Source: Agrobacterium sp. a22-2
Lineage (GTDB): Bacteria; Pseudomonadota; Alphaproteobacteria; Rhizobiales; Rhizobiaceae
Length of the DNA stretch: 64,000 nt
Direction of reading: 5' to 3'
NCBI RefSeq assembly: GCF_012276985.1
Contig: NZ_JAAXMM010000005.1
Coordinates: forward strand, 271,783 to 335,782
Each line of letters opens with the position of its first letter. Position 1 is the first letter of the stretch. The notes under the pieces were generated by a model. The model searched no databases and was not told the origin of the DNA. It worked only from the letters and a program-made list of their open reading frames with translations. This document shows positions 37,701-46,306 of the stretch, in pieces. The position numbers and the translations under genes were made by a program.

Positions 37701-38239
37701 AGCCGGGCCTCGGCCTGGGCCTTATGGCCCTCCTTCAACGGCATATCGACGGGACCGCCGGTAAAGCCGGTCAAGGCAATCAGCCCGTCCGCACCGCCCT
37801 CGATCAGCCAGGAGGCGCAGATATGCACGGCGCTCGAACTTTCGCCGTCAAGATAGGCACGGCTGACGATATCGACCAGGCGCTCATAACCGGCCGGCGT
37901 CGAGGCCAGCAGGACAATCGACGGATAGCGGGCAAAACCGGAATTACCGCCGCGCTTCTCGTCGCCGGCATCTTCCATGTCGATCGCCAGCTGGCAGCCG
38001 ATGATCGGCTGCAGCCCCTCGTCCATGGCCTTCTGCGAGAATTCTAGGGCCACGAACAGGTTGTTGGTATCGGTGATGGCAATGGCGGGCTGTGCGTCCG
38101 CCACGGCCTTGCCGAGGATCTTCTTCAGCGGCAATGCGCCTTCCAGCAGCGAGAAGGCGGAATGGACCCGTAGATGCACGAAGCCGGGGGACGCCTGCCC
38201 CCCCATCGCCGGCCGCGCCGCCATGACATTGCCATCCAT
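34742..38239 (-). CDS. dnaE: DNA polymerase III subunit alpha
   Basis: This is the replicative polymerase. It is about 1165 residues from the chosen start. The PHP domain begins [15 protein letters not shown]; the polymerase core has [22 protein letters not shown] and [15 protein letters not shown] with catalytic aspartates; a helix-hairpin-helix ([15 protein letters not shown]) and an OB-fold ([18 protein letters not shown]) follow. The start is ambiguous: ATGs at 38290, 38239 and 38224 are in frame, and GGGA eight bases upstream favours 38239. It is dnaE1-like; no imuA/imuB genes are nearby. Confidence 0.95.
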   Translation of the reverse strand: [1165 protein letters not shown]

Positions 38240-38345
38240 TCCAACATTCCCATCGCATCCAAAGACTCGGGGGAGATTGTCGGGCCTCAAGCCCCGGAAG
38301 TCCAGAACTGCTTATGGCGTATCGACAGCTTTACGGCTGCAAAGA

Positions 38346-38432
38346 TCAGAGAGCCAGCACAATGACCGAAAAGCTGGCGACGAAAACGGTGATAGAGGCG
38401 AATGCGGCGACGTCACGAAGAATGTCAGTCAT
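38346..38432 (-). CDS. 28-aa membrane peptide
   Basis: ATG at 38432 to TGA at 38346 encodes 28 residues: a short charged start (MTDILRDVAAF) and a single hydrophobic helix to the C-terminus (ending SVIVLAL). AAGGAGAG four bases before the ATG is an excellent ribosome site. It lies in the gap upstream of dnaE on the same strand. It is probably a single-span inner-membrane peptide. No family name is known to me. Confidence 0.55.
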   Translation of the reverse strand: MTDILRDVAAFASITVFVASFSVIVLAL

Positions 38433-38569
38433 GGCTCTCCTTACTCGTTATGTATTCTTTATGTTCGTTCTTTGTTCCGTTGTCAACACCATTTTTTGTA
38501 CCGCCATGGGAGGTGACTTCGGGAGCCGAGTCCGACACACTGCTGTGGAAAAGCTTGGGGGGAATGGCA

Positions 38570-39154
38570 ATGATCAGAATGTTTGTCGCCGGGGTATTGG
38601 TTGGGCTGCTGCCGGCCACGGGCGTTTTCGCCGACACGTTTCCGGCCGGGCGGATTCTCTCCGGCGCGTCCGGTGACTGGAACAAGGACGGTGCGTTGGA
38701 CCTGGCCATTCTGGTTGCACCGGGCAGTGATGACGAAGAGATCGGCATCTATCTCTATCTGACGGAGAGCGATCGCCCGCTTCTGAAGCTGGTTGCATCC
38801 GCGCCAGACAAGATCTGGGGCAATACCCAACTGGACGGCTTTTATGGCCAGGACCCGGCGATCACGGCGCTTGCCAATGGCTCGATCGCCGTGATGTCGC
38901 AAAATTCCGCGATCGGCCGAAACCATTGGGAGCAGACCCTGACGCTGGCCTATCGCGAGGGCCGGTTCATCGTCGCCGGCTACACCTACTCACACTACGA
39001 CACGCTTGACCCGGACGCAGGCGGCTCCTGTGACTACAATGTGGTGACAGGAAAGTTCAAGAAAGGCGAAACGGCCGGCAGCACCGCCCCCAAAACCGTA
39101 TCGATCGAAGACTGGAGCGACGATATCGGCCAGAAGGCCTGCGGGCTGGACTGA
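38570..39154 (+). CDS. Secreted hypothetical protein with FG-GAP/VCBS-like segment
   Basis: The product is 194 residues from the ATG at 38570, selected because GGGGGGA lies six bases before it; an ATG at 38564 is too close. A signal peptide (MIRMFVAGVLVGLLPATGVFA) precedes the mature protein, which starts DTFPAGRILSGASGDWNKDGALDLAILVAP. This DWNKDGxxDLA pattern resembles FG-GAP or VCBS calcium-binding repeats; only one copy is obvious. It is likely periplasmic. It is convergent with lolD across only 25 bases. The function is unknown. Confidence 0.8.
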   Translation: MIRMFVAGVLVGLLPATGVFADTFPAGRILSGASGDWNKDGALDLAILVAPGSDDEEIGIYLYLTESDRPLLKLVASAPDKIWGNTQLDGFYGQDPAITALANGSIAVMSQNSAIGRNHWEQTLTLAYREGRFIVAGYTYSHYDTLDPDAGGSCDYNVVTGKFKKGETAGSTAPKTVSIEDWSDDIGQKACGLD

Positions 39155-39179
39155 ACCGGTCCCCCCGCACGTTGGCCGG

Positions 39180-39869
39180 TCAGGCGACGAAGTCGACGAT
39201 CTTGCCGTCGACGATCGTCACGCAGCGATCCATGCGCCGGGCCAGTTCGTGATTGTGGGTGGCGATCAACGCGGCGAGCCCGGATTGCCGGACCAGGGCC
39301 TCCAGCGCGGAAAATACATAAGAGGCCGTTTCCGGATCGAGATTGCCGGTCGGCTCGTCGGCCAGCAGCACCAGCGGTGCATTGGCAACGGCACGGGCAA
39401 TGGCGACGCGCTGCTGTTCGCCGCCCGACAGTTCCGAGGGACGATGATCGCCGCGATGGCCGATGCGCATATAGTCGAGCAATTGCGAGGCCCGCTCGCG
39501 GGCTTCCGCCATCGGCAGTCCGGCGATCAGCTGCGGCATCATGATGTTTTCCAGCGCGGTGAATTCCGGCAGGAGATGGTGAAACTGATAGACGAAGCCG
39601 ATCGAGTTGCGGCGGATCGCCGTGCGGCGGTCTGCCGACAGGCCGGAGCAATTCTCCCCGCCGATCAGCACTTCGCCTTCAGTCGGGTGTTCCAGCAGGC
39701 CGGCAATGTGCAGCAGCGTCGATTTGCCGGTGCCCGACGGGGCCACCAGCGCCACGGTCTCGCCTTCATAGAGATTGAGGCTGGCGTCCTTCAGGATCGT
39801 CAGCACGGTCTCGCCCTGTCCGTAATTGCGTTCGATGCCGGAAAGGCCAAGCGCGGTTTTCTTTGCCAT
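39180..39869 (-). CDS. lolD: Lipoprotein-releasing system ATP-binding protein LolD
   Basis: LolD powers extraction of outer-membrane lipoproteins by LolC/E. The 229-residue ABC ATPase has a Walker A loop [12 protein letters not shown], in which the usual first glycine is alanine, the signature [14 protein letters not shown], Walker [12 protein letters not shown] and the H-loop ATHNHELA. The start at 39869 (MAKKTALG) was chosen over an upstream frame extension. It follows lolC by 14 bases on the same strand. Confidence 0.94.
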   Translation of the reverse strand: MAKKTALGLSGIERNYGQGETVLTILKDASLNLYEGETVALVAPSGTGKSTLLHIAGLLEHPTEGEVLIGGENCSGLSADRRTAIRRNSIGFVYQFHHLLPEFTALENIMMPQLIAGLPMAEARERASQLLDYMRIGHRGDHRPSELSGGEQQRVAIARAVANAPLVLLADEPTGNLDPETASYVFSALEALVRQSGLAALIATHNHELARRMDRCVTIVDGKIVDFVA

Positions 39870-39883
39870 GAAAGACGGGATCC

Positions 39884-41191
39884 TTATTCGTAACGCAGCG
39901 CTTGAACGGGATCGAGGCGCGAGGCCTGCCAAGCCGGGAAGATCGTCGCCAGGAAGGATAGGACCAGCGCCATGATGACCACCGCGACGGTTTCGCCGAC
40001 ATTCATGTCCGCCGGAAGCTGGCTGAGGAAATAGAGTTCCGGATCGAACAGCACGGTTCCCGACAGCCAGGAGAAGAACTGGCGGATGGATTCGACGTTG
40101 AGACAGACGACGACGCCGAGCGCCACGCCGGCCAGCGTGCCGGTAATGCCGATCGCCGCCCCTGTCATGAAGAAGATCCGCATGATCGAGCCGGAGGTCG
40201 CGCCCATGGTCTTCAGGATGGCGATGTCGCTGCCCTTGTCCTTGACCAGCATGATGAGGCCCGAAATGATGTTGAGGGCCGCCACCAGCACGATCAGCGT
40301 CAGGATCATGAACATGACGTTGCGCTCCACCTGCAGGGCGGAGAAGAAGGTCTGGTTGCGCTGGCGCCAGTCGCTGATGAAGATCTGGCGCCCGGCGGCG
40401 GCCTCGACCAGCGGGCGAAGCTGATCGACATTGTCGGGATCGCTGACGAACAGCTCGATCGACTGCACAAGGCCTTCGGCATTGAAATAGAGCTGCGATT
40501 CCTCGAGCGGCATGTAGATGATCGTCGAATCATATTCCGACATGCCGATCTCGAAAATGCCCGAAACCGGATAGGACTTGACGCGCGGGTTGATGCCGAG
40601 CGGCGTCACGTCGCCTTCCGGCGAGACCAGCGTGATGTTGTCGCCGGCCGAAATGCCGAGCTGTGCCGCCATGCGCGAGCCGACCAGCACGCCCTCGCCC
40701 GCCGCAAAACCGACGAGATCGCCGGCGCGGATATTGCCGGAGACTTCCTTGAGCTTGACCAGATCGTCGGCGCGGACACCGCGCACCAGCGCACCGGTGC
40801 CGGCACCGTCGCGGCCGGAGGCCAGCGTCTGGCCCTCGACCAGCGGCAGAGCCATGGTGACGCCGGGAATGGCGGCGAACTTGTCGGCAAGGGCTGCATA
40901 GTCGTTCAGCGGTCCATCGACCGGCTGGACGATCATATGGCCGTTGATGCCCAGGATGCGCGAGATCAGCTCGGTGCGGAAACCGTTCATGACCGCCATG
41001 ACGATGATCAGTGTTGCTACGCCGAGCATGATGCCGACGAAGGAAAAGCCGGCGATCACCGAGATCACCGCTTCCTTGCGTCGCGAGCGCAGATAGCGCC
41101 AGGCCACCATGCGTTCGAACGCGGAAAACGGTCGAGCAGAGTTGCCTGGGCTGGCTGGACCCGCCTCTGTGCCGGCAGTTTCGCTGTTCAT
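39884..41191 (-). CDS. lolC: Lipoprotein-releasing system transmembrane protein LolC/LolE
   Basis: The 435-residue membrane protein has the LolC/E layout: an N-terminal helix near residues 40-65 ([32 protein letters not shown]), a large periplasmic MacB-PCD domain at about 65-290, and three C-terminal helices ending in [12 protein letters not shown]. The sequence cannot distinguish LolC from LolE; alphaproteobacteria usually have a single homodimeric protein. lolC-lolD lie downstream of proS in one reverse unit. Confidence 0.94.
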   Translation of the reverse strand: MNSETAGTEAGPASPGNSARPFSAFERMVAWRYLRSRRKEAVISVIAGFSFVGIMLGVATLIIVMAVMNGFRTELISRILGINGHMIVQPVDGPLNDYAALADKFAAIPGVTMALPLVEGQTLASGRDGAGTGALVRGVRADDLVKLKEVSGNIRAGDLVGFAAGEGVLVGSRMAAQLGISAGDNITLVSPEGDVTPLGINPRVKSYPVSGIFEIGMSEYDSTIIYMPLEESQLYFNAEGLVQSIELFVSDPDNVDQLRPLVEAAAGRQIFISDWRQRNQTFFSALQVERNVMFMILTLIVLVAALNIISGLIMLVKDKGSDIAILKTMGATSGSIMRIFFMTGAAIGITGTLAGVALGVVVCLNVESIRQFFSWLSGTVLFDPELYFLSQLPADMNVGETVAVVIMALVLSFLATIFPAWQASRLDPVQALRYE

Positions 41192-41211
41192 TACGCCTCC
41201 TGGCTCAACAG

Positions 41212-42534
41212 TCAGACTGCCAACCGGTTGATGGCAGCCTCTATCGTCATGGTCTCACGCGCGCCGGTCTTGCGATCCTTCACCTCGACCTCGCCGCTGG
41301 CGACGGACCGCGGACCGACGATGATCTGCACCGGTACGCCGATCAGATCGGCCGTTGCAAACTTGGTGCCGGCACGATCGTCGGTGTCGTCCAGCAGCAC
41401 GTCCTTGCCGGCCTTGGTCAAAGCGGCATAGAGCGTCTCGCAGGCGCCGTCGCAGGCAGCATCGCCGGCCTTCATGTTGATCACCACGCAATCGAACGGG
41501 GCGACCGATGCCGGCCAGATGATGCCGTTTTCGTCATGCGAGGCTTCGATGATGGCGGGAACAAGGCGTGTCGGGCCAATGCCATAGGATCCCATGTGGA
41601 CAACGTGTTCCTTGCCGTCCGGTCCCTGCACCTTGGCGCCCATCGGCTCGGAATATTTGGTGCCGAAATAGAAGATGTGACCGACCTCGATGCCGCGTGC
41701 CGACAGGCGATCCGCTTCGGGAATGGCCTCGAAGGCCGGCGCATCGTGCATTTCGGAGGTTGCCGCATAGACCGAGGTCCACTGGTCGAAGATCGCCTTC
41801 AGTCCGTCGACATCGTCGAAATTCGTATCGACCGACGGAATGTCGAAATTGACGAAATCCTTGTGGCAGAACACTTCCGATTCGCCGGTGTCGGCCAGGA
41901 TGATGAACTCATGGCTGTGATTGCCGCCGATCGGGCCGGTATCGGCGCGCATCGGAATAGCGCGCAGGCCAAGCCGCGAGAAGGTGCGCAGATAGGCGGC
42001 GAACATCTTGTTGTAAGAATGGATCGCCTCGTCCTGGGTCAGGTCGAAGGAATAGGCGTCCTTCATCATGAACTCGCGCGAGCGCATGGTGCCGAAGCGC
42101 GGACGGATCTCGTCGCGGAACTTCAGCTGGATGTGGTAGAGGTTGAGCGGCAGGCTCTTGTAGGACTTCACGTAAGAGCGGAAAATGTCCGTGACCATTT
42201 CCTCGTTGGTCGGACCATAGAGCATCGGCCGGTCCTGACGGTCGCGGATGCGCAGCATTTCCTTGCCATAGTCTTCGTAGCGACCGCTTTCCTGCCAGAG
42301 TTCGGCCGATTGCAGGGTCGGCATCGAGATCTCGATAGCGCCCGCACGGTTCTGCTCTTCGCGGATGATACCGTTCACCTTGTCCAGAACCCGCTTGCCG
42401 AGCGGCAGCCAGGAATAGATGCCCTGGCTCTGCTGGCGGATCATGCCGGCGCGCAGCATCAGGCGATGGGAAACGATTTCCGCTTCCTTGGGGTTCTCTT
42501 TCAGGATGGGCAAAAAGTAGCGTGACAGACGCAT
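41212..42534 (-). CDS. proS: Prolyl-tRNA synthetase (short alphaproteobacterial type)
   Basis: ProS charges tRNA(Pro). The 440-residue protein is much shorter than E. coli ProS (about 570) because the editing insertion between motifs 2 and 3 is absent. Class II motifs: [11 protein letters not shown] near the N-terminus, motif 2 with [26 protein letters not shown], and motif 3 with [15 protein letters not shown]. An anticodon-binding domain follows. It is the promoter-proximal gene of proS-lolC-lolD. Confidence 0.96.
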   Translation of the reverse strand: MRLSRYFLPILKENPKEAEIVSHRLMLRAGMIRQQSQGIYSWLPLGKRVLDKVNGIIREEQNRAGAIEISMPTLQSAELWQESGRYEDYGKEMLRIRDRQDRPMLYGPTNEEMVTDIFRSYVKSYKSLPLNLYHIQLKFRDEIRPRFGTMRSREFMMKDAYSFDLTQDEAIHSYNKMFAAYLRTFSRLGLRAIPMRADTGPIGGNHSHEFIILADTGESEVFCHKDFVNFDIPSVDTNFDDVDGLKAIFDQWTSVYAATSEMHDAPAFEAIPEADRLSARGIEVGHIFYFGTKYSEPMGAKVQGPDGKEHVVHMGSYGIGPTRLVPAIIEASHDENGIIWPASVAPFDCVVINMKAGDAACDGACETLYAALTKAGKDVLLDDTDDRAGTKFATADLIGVPVQIIVGPRSVASGEVEVKDRKTGARETMTIEAAINRLAV

Positions 42535-42825
42535 GTCGGATTCCAGATGCTAGGGATTCCGTACAATCAGCGGAATCGGCCGAGAAGTTTGTTTTCGGTT
42601 GCGTTCATAGCTGGTTCCACACAGGAAGAAAACCCGCATGACTGTGTAGAATCACGGTCTTACCAGGGCATTTTAAACATCGCCGGGCAATTGCTCGCCT
42701 CCACAAGCAGACAAAAATCCAATCACTTCTGCGGCATTTTGGCTGCCCCGGATTTTTTTCACGAACTGTAGCAAAAATGCAAAAAACGGGATGACAACGC
42801 GATTTTATTGAGCTAACGTCAGCTT

Positions 42826-42975
42826 ACAAAAGAGGCATGAAGCCTAAATTCATGTCGATTTCGCGGTCAAGTCTTGGGAGGATAAGATCTTAGGCGCGCC
42901 CGTTCGCTGCCCCTTAATTGGTGAAAGATCACGCGATACTTGGAAAAACAAGGTCTTCTGACCTTGTTTTTTTTT
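42826..42975 (+). ncRNA. Candidate small RNA, possibly alpha-r9 family
   Basis: A promoter-like pair, ATGACA (42791-42796), 17 bases, TAACGT (42114-type position 42814-42819), predicts a start near 42826. A strong rho-independent terminator ends near 42975, giving about 150 nt. A CATGAA/TTCATG hairpin forms near the 5' end. An 18-codon frame at 42837-42893 (MKPKFMSISRSSLGR...) with AGAGG before it could make this a dual-function RNA. I remember a Sinorhizobium alpha-r small RNA beside proS with a similar length; that identity is from memory. Confidence 0.6.
42944..42975 (+). terminator. Rho-independent terminator
   Basis: AACAAGGTC (42947-42955) pairs with GACCTTGTT (42960-42968) around a TTCT loop, followed by a run of eight or nine T on the forward strand. 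The longer T run is on the forward strand, so the main user is the small-RNA candidate; it may also end the reverse DUF1467 transcript. Confidence 0.9.
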
Positions 42976-43042
42976 GCCTTTCGACAAGCCGCATCTCTAC
43001 TGGCTGCGCCTCCTGCGCCTCAAGTAAAACGCCTCGTCCGTT

Positions 43043-43312
43043 TCAGTCGAAATTCGGCAGGATGCGCGGCAGGCTGTCGAAGCCGATGCCGAAATAGGTC
43101 GAGGCGATATACCAGCTGCCATAGATCACGCCGGAGACCAGTGTCGTGAGCAGCACGACCCGTCCGCCGCGAAACTTCGCCGGCGCGCTCTCGACGCTGC
43201 CCGGCACGACATCCTGATCCTCGGCCTGGGTCTTCAGGCCGATCGGCAGGATGGCGAAGAGCGTGATCCACCAGATGATGAAATAAACGGCAAAAGCCGA
43301 GATAAACTGCAT
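43043..43312 (-). CDS. DUF1467 family membrane protein
   Basis: The 89-residue protein starts MQFISAFAVYFIIWWITLFAILPIGLKTQAED, the DUF1467 opening with an invariant-looking IWWITLF helix, followed by a soluble loop (VPGSVESAPAKF) and a second helix (VVLLTTLVSGVIYGSWYI). The role is not known. The frame extends 18 codons upstream, but those residues are not family-like. It follows mce on the same strand. Confidence 0.88.
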   Translation of the reverse strand: MQFISAFAVYFIIWWITLFAILPIGLKTQAEDQDVVPGSVESAPAKFRGGRVVLLTTLVSGVIYGSWYIASTYFGIGFDSLPRILPNFD

Positions 43313-43390
43313 GTGCAATGCCCCAGAGGTCGTGGCGGCTTTATAGGGACATTTTCCCGCAATCACAAACCCGCCGCGAGCGGTTCTTCG

Positions 43391-43795
43391 TCACACCTGT
43401 TCGAGTTCGACCAGCGTACCGAAGAAGTCCTTGGGGTGGAGGAACAGCACCGGCTTGCCGTGGGCGCCGGTCTTCGGTTCGCCGCTGCCCAGAACGCGAG
43501 CCCCGCTCTTCTGCAGGTGATCGCGGGCAGCGAGAATATCGGCGACCTCGTAGCAGATGTGGTGCATGCCGCCGGCCGGGTTCTTCTCCAGGAAGGAGGC
43601 GATCGGCGAGGCTTGCCCGAGCGGCTCCAGCAATTCGATCTTGGTGTTCGGCAGTTCGACAAAGACCACCGTGACGCCATGCTCCGGCAGTGCCTGCGGC
43701 GCCGACACCGTCGCGCCGAGGGTGTCGCGGTAGGATGCGGTCGCCGCGGCCAGATCCGGCACGGCGATCGCGATATGGTTTACCCGTCCAAGCAT
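43391..43795 (-). CDS. mce: Methylmalonyl-CoA epimerase
   Basis: The 134-residue protein starts MLGRVNHIAIAVPDL and has the two glyoxalase-like half-domains with metal ligands: H7 in the first motif, a glutamine or glutamate in VFVELPNTKIELLEP, HHICYEVADI and the final GTLVELEQV. It converts (S)- to (R)-methylmalonyl-CoA in propionate metabolism. It lies between the DUF1467 gene and rnj, a standard rhizobial location as I recall it. An ATG six codons upstream is possible. Confidence 0.93.
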   Translation of the reverse strand: MLGRVNHIAIAVPDLAAATASYRDTLGATVSAPQALPEHGVTVVFVELPNTKIELLEPLGQASPIASFLEKNPAGGMHHICYEVADILAARDHLQKSGARVLGSGEPKTGAHGKPVLFLHPKDFFGTLVELEQV

Positions 43796-43857
43796 CGAGG
43801 TCTCTCCCGTCAAAGAATGGCCTTGAGCCTATACCTTTCCGGAAACCTCAGCGCCAA

Positions 43858-45525
43858 TCAGACTTTGGTTACAAAAACCGTGACGATCGGCTTCTTGCCC
43901 CAGCATTCGTTGGCCGTCGAGCGGATCGTGCGGCGGATGCTCTCCCTGAGCGCGCCAAGATCCTTGCGGCGAGTGCGCGGAATGCTCTCGACGGCGCCGA
44001 GCACGGCATCATAGAGCGTGTCTTCCATGTCCTCGCCCTCGTTGTCATAGGCCGGCAGGCCGAAGGCAACGATCTCGGGATCGCCCTGGAAATCATAGCG
44101 TGCATCGAGCACGACATTGACGGCGACATGGCCGGCAAAGGACAGCTTGCGGCGATTGCCGATGCCCATTTCGTCGAAATCGCCGATCAGCTTGCCGTCC
44201 TTGAAGACGCGACCATGCGGCGCTTCGCCGATCACTTCGGCGGGGCCTGGAGCAATTCGCAGGATATCGCCGTTGCGCACGCGCGGCACGGACTTGATGC
44301 CGGCCTGGGTGCCCAATTCGGCCTGCGCCGTCAGATGGGCCGCCTCGCCATGCACCGGCACCAGGATGGCGGGCTGCGTCCATTCGTACATCTGCAGCAA
44401 TTCCTTGCGCCGCGGATGACCGGAGACGTGCACCAGAGCCTCGGAGTCGGTGATGATATGCACGCCCTGTTCGACCAGGCCGTTCTTGATGTCGTTGATC
44501 GCCTTCTCGTTGCCGGGAATGGCGCGGGAGGAAAACACGACAGTGTCGCCCGCGGTCAGCGCCACATTGCGCATCTCGTCGCGCGACAGCTTGGCGAGTG
44601 CCGCGCGGGACTCGCCCTGGCTTCCGGTGAGTATGACGACCACCTTGTCGCGCGGAATGAAGCCGAACTCGTCCTCGGCGATGAAGGGTTTTACCCCTTC
44701 CATCAGGCCGACGTCATAGGCAACCGAAGTGACGCGCTTCAGCGAGCTGCCGAGCAGCAGCACTTCGCGGCCGGCGGCTTCGGCCGCCTGGGCGATCGAG
44801 CGGATACGGCCGACATTGGAGGAGAAGGTGGTGATCGCCACCCTGCCCTCGGCATGTTCGATGATCTGGCGAAGGCCTTCCGAGACTTCCTGCTCGGAGG
44901 GCGAAACGCCGTCGCGCATGGCATTGGTGCTGTCGCACATCAGCGCCAGCACGCCTTCCTTGCCGACCTCGCGGAAGCGGGCCTCGTCTGTAAATGGCCC
45001 CAGCGACGGCGCGTGGTCGATCTTCCAGTCGCCGGTGTGGATGACATTGCCGAGCGGCGAGCGGATCACCAGCGACATCGGCTCGGGGATCGAATGGTTG
45101 ACGCCGATGGCTTCGATCTCGAAGGGACCGACATTGATCCGGTCGCCCGCCTTGAATGGCGTGATCGGGATCTGGGCGCGGCTGCCTTCGTATTCGCGCT
45201 TGGCCTCCAGCATGCCGGCGGTAAACGCCGAGGCATAGACCGGAACGTTGAGGCCGGGCCACAGGTCGTTCAGCGCGCCATAATGGTCTTCATGGGCATG
45301 GGTGATGATGATGCCCTTGAGGCTCTTCTTGTCGGCGAGGATATGACGGATATCGGGCAGCACGAGGTCGACGCCTGGCAGATCGGGACCGGGGAAGGTC
45401 ACGCCGCAATCCACCATGATCCACTGGCGATGTTTTGGTTCGCCGTAGCCGTACAGAGCGAGATTCATACCGATCTCACCCACACCGCCAAGCGGCAGAA
45501 ACACCAGTTCGTCTTTTTTTGTCAT
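43858..45525 (-). CDS. rnj: Ribonuclease J
   Basis: RNase J is a 5'-end-sensitive endo- and 5'-3' exoribonuclease used in rRNA maturation and mRNA turnover in rhizobia. The 555-residue protein has the metallo-beta-lactamase HAHEDH motif in IITHAHEDHYGAL, the GDWKIDH region, MCDSTNAMRDGVSPSE and the beta-CASP part with VSGHPRRKELLQMYEW. The start overlaps the birA stop by four bases (ATGA), suggesting coupled translation downstream of nuoN-birA. Confidence 0.95.
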   Translation of the reverse strand: MTKKDELVFLPLGGVGEIGMNLALYGYGEPKHRQWIMVDCGVTFPGPDLPGVDLVLPDIRHILADKKSLKGIIITHAHEDHYGALNDLWPGLNVPVYASAFTAGMLEAKREYEGSRAQIPITPFKAGDRINVGPFEIEAIGVNHSIPEPMSLVIRSPLGNVIHTGDWKIDHAPSLGPFTDEARFREVGKEGVLALMCDSTNAMRDGVSPSEQEVSEGLRQIIEHAEGRVAITTFSSNVGRIRSIAQAAEAAGREVLLLGSSLKRVTSVAYDVGLMEGVKPFIAEDEFGFIPRDKVVVILTGSQGESRAALAKLSRDEMRNVALTAGDTVVFSSRAIPGNEKAINDIKNGLVEQGVHIITDSEALVHVSGHPRRKELLQMYEWTQPAILVPVHGEAAHLTAQAELGTQAGIKSVPRVRNGDILRIAPGPAEVIGEAPHGRVFKDGKLIGDFDEMGIGNRRKLSFAGHVAVNVVLDARYDFQGDPEIVAFGLPAYDNEGEDMEDTLYDAVLGAVESIPRTRRKDLGALRESIRRTIRSTANECWGKKPIVTVFVTKV

Positions 45526-46283
45526 TCGTCTCTAGGCCCAATTTGCTCGAAGAATACATCGCCCGCGGCAATCGGCAAAATGCCGCTGTGACCCTGATCG
45601 AGCATCAACATGCCTTTATCATCGATTCCGGAAAAATAACCCGAAATCGACCGGTCCGGCAGATTGACCGTAATTTTTTCGCCTATGCCGCAGGCTACGG
45701 AACGCCAGCGGGCGGTCACGGCACCCACCCCCTGCCCGCGATTCCACAGCTCCAGCACCTCCGCCATGGCGGCAAACAGTCGCGCGAAAAGCTCCTCCGG
45801 CGAGATGCTGACGCCGAAATCGCTGAGCGCTGCCACGGGATACGGCGTCTCGCCGGGTTTGGCTGTAATGTTGATGCCGATGCCGATGACCAGAGCGCGG
45901 CGACCATCGGCCAACGGTTCGCCTTCCAGCAGGATGCCGGAGATCTTGCGCCGACCGATCAGCACATCGTTCGGCCACTTGACCTCAAGCGGCGGCGCAT
46001 CGATCGGCAGAACGGCCCGAACCGCATCATGCACGGCCAGGGCAATGGCCAACGGCAAGGAGGGCAGATCGCCGACGGGAGCGGGATCGATCAGCAGAAG
46101 AGACGCGTAGAGATTGCCGGGCTCGGAAACCCAAGGTCGGCCGCGACGGCCGCGGCCGCCGGTCTGCCGGCCTGCCGTGATCCACAGCAGGCCGTGGTCT
46201 CCGGCCCGCGCCCGGGCCAGACATTCGGCATTGGTCGAGGCCAGCACATCGAAGGCTTCATGCCGGAAATCGTCGAGCGACAT
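45522..46283 (-). CDS. birA: Biotin--[acetyl-CoA-carboxylase] ligase
   Basis: The product is 253 residues from MSLDDFRHEAFDV, without the N-terminal DNA-binding domain of E. coli BirA, so it is an enzyme only. The biotin-binding GRQTGGRGRRGRPWVSEPGNLYASLLL motif and KWPNDVLIGRRKISGILLE are clear. It lies just after nuoN; a TTG at 46310, overlapping the nuoN end, is an alternative start. It biotinylates carboxylases such as AccB and pyruvate carboxylase. Confidence 0.94.
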   Translation of the reverse strand: MSLDDFRHEAFDVLASTNAECLARARAGDHGLLWITAGRQTGGRGRRGRPWVSEPGNLYASLLLIDPAPVGDLPSLPLAIALAVHDAVRAVLPIDAPPLEVKWPNDVLIGRRKISGILLEGEPLADGRRALVIGIGINITAKPGETPYPVAALSDFGVSISPEELFARLFAAMAEVLELWNRGQGVGAVTARWRSVACGIGEKITVNLPDRSISGYFSGIDDKGMLMLDQGHSGILPIAAGDVFFEQIGPRDE

Positions 46284-46306
46284 CCGGCGCGATGGCGTAA
46301 AAGCGC

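Larger units (their letters stand above)
42535..43042. other. Intergenic region holding a small-RNA candidate
   Basis: The 508 bases between proS and the DUF1467 gene carry no long reading frame. The forward half 42791-42975 holds a predicted promoter, a short peptide frame and a strong terminator (separate entry). The 42535-42790 part, with several A/T-rich runs, must carry the proS promoter, which I could not define. Confidence 0.55.

Noticed and set aside
39180..39869. LolD Walker A alanine as an inactivating change
   Set aside because: The usual first glycine is alanine, but the lysine, serine/threonine and other ATPase motifs are intact, so activity is likely retained.
41212..42534. ProS as a truncated gene
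   Set aside because: It is short because the editing insertion is missing, which is the normal alphaproteobacterial form; all class II motifs are present.
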